From Lachnospiraceae bacterium (GTDB lineage: Bacteria; Bacillota; Clostridia; Lachnospirales; Lachnospiraceae): a stretch of DNA of 64,000 bases. The notes beneath the pieces were generated by a model. That model searched no databases. It worked only from the letters and a program-made list of their open reading frames with translations, and was not told the origin of the DNA. Made by a program: the position numbers and the translations under genes. Below are positions 59,994 to 64,000 of the stretch, one piece after another; the stretch's first letter is position 1, and each line of letters begins with the position of its first letter. The stretch spans positions 1 through 64,000 of the forward strand of contig CAAEWE010000058.1 in assembly GCA_900759665.1 (NCBI GenBank), written 5' to 3'.

Positions 59994-60887
59994 CTATATG
60001 CTTTCTGTAGATTCTACAGTTGTCTCCGCTGTCTGATCATTCTGCTTTTCCGGATCCTTATCCAGCGTTCCGTGAGCCACAGCCACCGTCTCCCGTATCA
60101 GCCCGTCATAGACTGCACGGAAGTTTTCCTGCAGATCGTTCTCCTCCGGGATCTGATCGGTATTACGAATATACAAAAGATATTCGATATTGCCCTCCGG
60201 TCCCTTGATCGGAGAAAAACTCAGCTCCAGGATCTCAAACCCAATGGAAAGAACATACTTCATGATCTGTTCCAGAACCTCCCGGTGAACCTTCGGATCC
60301 CTGACGACGCCCTTCTTGCCAACCTTTTCCCTGCCGGCTTCAAACTGCGGTTTTACAAGGCAGACTCCCCGCCCTTCCGGCGTAAGAAGAGCTTTCACCG
60401 GCTCTAAAACTTTCTTTAAGGATATAAATGCCACATCCACAGAAAAGAAATCGATCGGATCCTCAATATCCTCCGGTTCCACGTAACGGATATTGGTCTT
60501 TTCCATGGAAACGACCCGTTCATCCTGACGAAGCTTCCAGGCAAGCTGATTGGTTCCCACATCCACAGCATACACCTTTGTGGCACCATTTTGCAGCATA
60601 CAGTCCGTAAAACCTCCGGTAGAGGAGCCCACATCCATACAGATCAGGTCCTGCAGGGGCACCTTCCACAGATCCACTGCCTTCTCCAGCTTGTATCCGC
60701 CACGGCTCACATACTTCATGGGATTTCCCTTTACCTCAATAGACACATCCTCCTTAAAGGTGCTTCCTGCCTTATCTTCTCTCTGACCATTTACAAATAC
60801 ATTGCCCGTCATGATGATTGCTTTTGCCTTTTCTCTGGAAGCTGCAAGATTTCTTTTGACCAAAAGTACATCCAGTCTCTCTTTCAA
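59994..60887 (-). CDS. tlyA: TlyA family rRNA 2'-O-methyltransferase (hemolysin-like)
   Basis: A 297-aa enzyme with an N-terminal S4 RNA-binding domain (RLDVLLVKRNLAASREKAKA, GNVFVNGQ) and an FtsJ-type methyltransferase domain (CMDVGSSTGGFTDCMLQNGA is the SAM-binding loop). It methylates 16S and/or 23S rRNA riboses. Translation starts at TTG (60887) with AGGTG upstream, 8 bases after the dxs stop. A C-terminal acidic tail (EKQNDQTAETTVES) is an extension beyond the usual family length of about 270. Confidence 0.93.
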   Translation of the reverse strand: MKERLDVLLVKRNLAASREKAKAIIMTGNVFVNGQREDKAGSTFKEDVSIEVKGNPMKYVSRGGYKLEKAVDLWKVPLQDLICMDVGSSTGGFTDCMLQNGATKVYAVDVGTNQLAWKLRQDERVVSMEKTNIRYVEPEDIEDPIDFFSVDVAFISLKKVLEPVKALLTPEGRGVCLVKPQFEAGREKVGKKGVVRDPKVHREVLEQIMKYVLSIGFEILELSFSPIKGPEGNIEYLLYIRNTDQIPEENDLQENFRAVYDGLIRETVAVAHGTLDKDPEKQNDQTAETTVESTESI

Positions 60888-60895
60888 AACAACAC

Positions 60896-62773
60896 CTACG
60901 CTTTCCTGTCCTCATCTTCCCAGGACAAAATTTTCTTTGTAATACTTTCCGGATCTAACCCGTACTTTTTCTTGAGCTCTGTCACACTGCCATGCTCGAT
61001 AAACTGATCTGGCAGTGTGATATTTAATACCCGCATTGGTGTTCCTTCATACCATGCGGATACCGCCTCTCCAAAACCTCCATTGTAGACACCCTCCTCC
61101 AGAGTGACTACCTTGGAATGTCTCTCCTTAATTTCCCGGAGTACCTGCTCGTCCAGCGGTTTCACAAAACGCATGTTGACTACCGTGATCTTCTGGCCTT
61201 CTGCCTTCAAATGCTCTCTGACCCACATGGCTGTTTCAACCATGCTGCCCACCGCAAGAATGGCGATCTCCTGTCCACGGCAGATCCATTCTGCCTGTCC
61301 CAGTGCAATCTCCTGCTTGTGATCCTGCAGCCCGTCCCATGCCTCTCCTCTGGAATAACGGACTGCCACCGGTGCATTCAACTCCACCGCAAAACGCAGC
61401 ATCTGCCGAAGTTCCCAGCCATTCTTCGGTGCCATGACGGTCATGTTTGGCATACTACAAAGATAAGAGATATCAAAAATACCCTGATGGGTCTCTCCGT
61501 CACTTCCTACCAGACCGGCACGATCTACGGCAAAGATCACCGGAAGAGTACCGATACAAACATCATGAATGATCTGGTCATAGGCCCGCTGCAAAAATGT
61601 GGAATAGATTGCAACCACCGGCTTCAGACCGCCGGCCGCCATACCCGCTGCAAAAGTCACGGCATGCTCCTCTGCGATTCCCACATCAAAGAACCGCTCA
61701 GGATACTTTTCAGCCATTGCTGACAATCCCGTTCCGGAAGGCATGGCTGCCGAAACAGCCACAAGTTCCTCCTTCTCCCCTGCCAGCTCCAGCATTGTCT
61801 CACGGAATATATCCGTATATGTCTCCGGTTTTTCCGCTGTCTGACGGCTGCTGCCATCCTTTACGTTAAACGGTGAGACACCATGAAACAGGGATGGATT
61901 CTTTTCTGCAGGCCGGTAGCCTTTTCCTTTACGGGTGCACACATGAACGATCACGGCTTCCTTCATCTTGGATGCACTCTGAAACGCTGTAACCATCTGC
62001 CGGATATTGTGTCCGTCAATGGGACCGATATAAGTCAGTCCCATATCTTCAAAGAGCATCCCCGGTATAAAGATCCTTTTGACCAGATCTTTGATCCCGC
62101 GGATCCGGCTGGTCAGCTTGTCCCCCAGATGCGGAAGTTTTGTCAGGGCATTTTCCACCTCTTCCTTTAACTCTGTGTAATTTCCGTTGGTACGGATCTT
62201 TCCCAGGTAGCTGGACATGCCCCCTACATTTTTCGATATTGACATCTGATTATCATTTAATACGATCACCAGATTTGATTTCAGCCTCGCCGCATTGTTC
62301 ATAGCCTCATATGCCATCCCCCCGGACAGGGCTCCGTCACCGATCACTGCAAAGATCTTATGATGCTCCTGCCGGATATCCCTCGCCTTTGCAAGCCCCA
62401 GTGCCACACTGATGGAAGTAGAACTGTGTCCGGTATCAAAGGCATCACAGTCACTTTCCGACTGCTTGGGAAATCCGCTCATCCCTCCAAACTGGCGCAG
62501 ATGCTCAAATCCTTCCTTTCGTCCGGTCAGGATCTTGTGGGTGTAGGACTGATGCCCCACATCCCAGACAATCTTGTCCTGTGGCAGATCACAACACAGA
62601 TGCAGTGCCATGGTCAGCTCCACAACGCCCAGATTGGACGCCAGGTGGCCTCCCGTGTGACTGATCTTGTGTACCAGAAAATGACGGATCTCCTTTGCCA
62701 GCGGCCGGAGCTCGTCCTTCGTCAGTTCCTTTATATCATTTGGTTTTTCGATTTTATCTAAGATTTCTCCCAC
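60896..62773 (-). CDS. dxs: 1-deoxy-D-xylulose-5-phosphate synthase
   Basis: A 625-aa thiamin-diphosphate enzyme that makes DXP from pyruvate and glyceraldehyde 3-phosphate, the entry step of the MEP isoprenoid pathway. The ThDP motif GDGALSGGMAYEAMNNAA with later NDNQMSISKN is present. FDVGIAEEHAVTFAAGMA and DRAGLVGSDGETHQG are transketolase-type signatures. Translation starts at GTG after GAGG. It lies 30 bases after ispA, forming an isoprenoid unit. Confidence 0.97.
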   Translation of the reverse strand: MGEILDKIEKPNDIKELTKDELRPLAKEIRHFLVHKISHTGGHLASNLGVVELTMALHLCCDLPQDKIVWDVGHQSYTHKILTGRKEGFEHLRQFGGMSGFPKQSESDCDAFDTGHSSTSISVALGLAKARDIRQEHHKIFAVIGDGALSGGMAYEAMNNAARLKSNLVIVLNDNQMSISKNVGGMSSYLGKIRTNGNYTELKEEVENALTKLPHLGDKLTSRIRGIKDLVKRIFIPGMLFEDMGLTYIGPIDGHNIRQMVTAFQSASKMKEAVIVHVCTRKGKGYRPAEKNPSLFHGVSPFNVKDGSSRQTAEKPETYTDIFRETMLELAGEKEELVAVSAAMPSGTGLSAMAEKYPERFFDVGIAEEHAVTFAAGMAAGGLKPVVAIYSTFLQRAYDQIIHDVCIGTLPVIFAVDRAGLVGSDGETHQGIFDISYLCSMPNMTVMAPKNGWELRQMLRFAVELNAPVAVRYSRGEAWDGLQDHKQEIALGQAEWICRGQEIAILAVGSMVETAMWVREHLKAEGQKITVVNMRFVKPLDEQVLREIKERHSKVVTLEEGVYNGGFGEAVSAWYEGTPMRVLNITLPDQFIEHGSVTELKKKYGLDPESITKKILSWEDEDRKA

Positions 62774-62803
62774 GGTGTTCCCTCATTTCTGTTAATCTAT
62801 GTA

Positions 62804-63706
62804 TTATTTCGTACGGTTGATCAGATATTCGATCAGTTCCTCCAAAAACGGATTTTCCCCGGGAAGCTCCTCCAGAAGCCTTACTGCCTCAAGAGAATAC
62901 TCCTCTACTGCCTGATGGGACTTTTCGATCCCATACAGAGTCACATAGGTTGTCTTTTCGTTCTTTTCGTCACTGTGAACCGGCTTGCCCAGCTCCTGAG
63001 TGGTGCTGGTGCAGTCCAGAATGTCATCCTGGATCTGGAATGCCATGCCGACACTGCGGCCGATCTGCTCCATTTTGTCCAGAGAGACATCATCGGCTCC
63101 TGCCAGTGCCGCTCCCACCATCAGTGCACTTTCCAGAAGGGCACCTGTCTTCAGGGTATAGATAAATTCCAGCACTTCCTTATCCAGAGGCTGTCCGGTC
63201 CGTTCCACATCAACCACCTGACCTCCTACCATTCCGTAAACACCTGCCTTACGGCCAAATATCTGAAATGCCTTCGCTACCGCCTTCAGATCCTTTGTAT
63301 GCCCAAAGCAGTCAGAAGCTGTCTCAAATGCAAAGTTGAGCAGGGCATCTCCCGCAAGAATCCCCATATCCTCACCGTACACTACATGCGTCGTCTTCCT
63401 TCCTCTGCGGTAATCATCATTGTCCATCGCCGGCAGATCGTCATGCACCAGAGAGTAGGTATGTACCATCTCCATCGCAGCCATAAACGGCTCGATCACC
63501 GCCGGATCACTGCCTCCGAAAAGGCGGTAGGACTCCATCATAAGAATCGGACGGATCCTTTTGCCACCAGCCATCAGACTGTACTCCATGGCATCAAAAA
63601 TAGTCTTTTGCAGACCTTGCTTCTTTGGAAGATACTTTTTAAGGATCTCCTCCACCTCTGCCTGTTTTTTCTGAAATGCTTCCTCAAATATTTTTTGGTC
63701 TTTCAT
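62804..63706 (-). CDS. ispA: Farnesyl/geranylgeranyl diphosphate synthase (polyprenyl synthetase)
   Basis: A 300-aa trans-prenyltransferase. First Asp-rich motif: LVHDDLPAMDNDDYRRG (DDxxxxD of the short-chain bacterial type II). Second: FQIQDDILD. It condenses isopentenyl diphosphate with allylic diphosphates to farnesyl diphosphate. The ATG at 63706 has GGAG upstream; the upstream ATG at 63721 lies inside xseB. It overlaps the xseB reading frame by coupling across its stop codon. Confidence 0.95.
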   Translation of the reverse strand: MKDQKIFEEAFQKKQAEVEEILKKYLPKKQGLQKTIFDAMEYSLMAGGKRIRPILMMESYRLFGGSDPAVIEPFMAAMEMVHTYSLVHDDLPAMDNDDYRRGRKTTHVVYGEDMGILAGDALLNFAFETASDCFGHTKDLKAVAKAFQIFGRKAGVYGMVGGQVVDVERTGQPLDKEVLEFIYTLKTGALLESALMVGAALAGADDVSLDKMEQIGRSVGMAFQIQDDILDCTSTTQELGKPVHSDEKNEKTTYVTLYGIEKSHQAVEEYSLEAVRLLEELPGENPFLEELIEYLINRTK

Positions 63707-63707
63707 T

Positions 63708-63902
63708 TTATTCTTCTCCATTTTCCAAAACGATCAGCTTCTTTTCCACCCGGTCGATGGAATTGCTGCAGTTTTTGATCAGCTTCATGCCCTCTTCATA
63801 TTTCTTAAAGGAATCCTCCAGTGTCATATCGCCCTTCTGGAGCTGTCCGATAATATCTTCAAGCTGTTCAAAGGATTCCTCCAGCGATACTTTCTTTGCC
63901 AT
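63708..63902 (-). CDS. xseB: Exodeoxyribonuclease VII small subunit
   Basis: A 64-aa helical protein with the family pattern SLEESFEQLEDIIGQLQKGD and DSFKKYEEGMKLIKNC. It binds XseA to form the single-strand exonuclease VII. It lies next to the xseA stop and ends one base past the ispA start, so the genes are coupled. Confidence 0.95.
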   Translation of the reverse strand: MAKKVSLEESFEQLEDIIGQLQKGDMTLEDSFKKYEEGMKLIKNCSNSIDRVEKKLIVLENGEE

Positions 63903-63904
63903 AA

Positions 63905-64000
63905 TCAGCCTCCATTCGTCTGTCTGTTAATGGTATCCACCGTCACGCCCGCCTGTCCGTCCGCAAAAGTCAGCGTCAGATGCTGTCCCTGCTGCAGCTG
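63905..64000 (-). CDS. xseA: Exodeoxyribonuclease VII large subunit, C-terminal end (partial)
   Basis: The last 31 codons are readable on the minus strand: LTLTFADGQAGVTVDTI, ending with TNGG and TGA at 63907-63905. It matches the XseA tail in composition and in position before xseB. The rest lies outside the window. Confidence 0.75.
   Translation of the reverse strand, partial: QLQQGQHLTLTFADGQAGVTVDTINRQTNGG

Noticed and set aside
62915..63778. 287-codon plus-strand ORF opposite ispA
   Set aside because: Antisense shadow of a conserved gene; no start signals.

Overview
The window comes from a motile, spore-forming, low-to-mid GC Firmicute, most likely a member of the Lachnospiraceae. The evidence is a full-length spo0A, spoIVB and spoIID-type protein, a csrA-flagellin pair, glycogen synthase, and a Clostridia-type xseA-xseB-ispA-dxs-tlyA-nadK cluster. 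It reads as a chromosome, with housekeeping blocks at both ends and in the middle and accessory DNA between them. No rRNA, CRISPR array or complete insertion sequence is visible; there is one tRNA (Thr, CGT).

Layout. 1-4.1 kb: one end of a palindromic repeat element, a small conserved gene, a decayed Rpn-type nuclease, then flagellin (hag) and csrA on the minus strand. Directly upstream of csrA lies a 0.8-kb segment bounded by perfect 21-bp inverted repeats. It encodes a FimB/FimE-sized tyrosine recombinase and carries a sigma-28-like promoter that currently points away from csrA-hag. I read this as a self-contained flagellin ON/OFF inversion switch caught in the OFF orientation. 4.1-10.8 kb: a secreted protein, flavin reductase-like protein, PHP phosphoesterase, YihY/BrkB membrane protein, SpoIID-like protein, phospholipase C-like protein and a short pyruvate kinase. 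10.8-14 kb: tRNA-Thr, a palindromic mobile-like repeat, and degraded accessory genes (a PIN toxin with a stop codon beside its antitoxin, and an AAA/PD-(D/E)XK pseudogene). 14-18.3 kb: lipase, pseudouridine synthase, glgA and spo0A. 18.5-25.8 kb: phosphate regulation and transport (phoR, phoP, Na/Pi symporter, phoU, pstB, pstA).

26-42 kb is an accessory island inserted in gene-order terms between pstA and the rest of the phosphate transporter (pstC and pstS at 46-48 kb). It holds a HigB/HigA-ImmA toxin-antitoxin pair; a radical SAM/SPASM enzyme next to a protein with four VYASP repeats and a CHAP-domain secreted protein; a Sel1 protein; and a visibly AT-rich, one-direction operon (41.5 to 32.4 kb). 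That operon encodes a membrane protein, an SPFH protein, a zinc-ribbon/TIR protein, a HerA-like ATPase, an endonuclease split by a poly-A frameshift, a PqqD-like protein, a second radical SAM enzyme, a 41-residue two-cysteine precursor-like peptide and an unknown protein. The combination looks like a conflict or defence system joined to a peptide-modification cassette, and I do not recognise it as a named system.

42-53 kb: GltS symporter with a TAXI-type binding protein, a CmpB-like membrane protein, pstC, a circularly permuted PstS, siroheme synthase domain protein, Na/Ca exchanger, SpoIVB and RecN. Both pst operons carry the same upstream array of three PhoP-box-like repeats in 11-bp phase, which explains how the split transporter could stay co-regulated. 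53-64 kb: a 1652-residue bacterial Ig-like surface protein, YebC, NAD kinase, TlyA, Dxs, IspA, XseB and the last codons of XseA. The usual clostridial recN-spoIVB-spo0A adjacency is broken here by about 31 kb.
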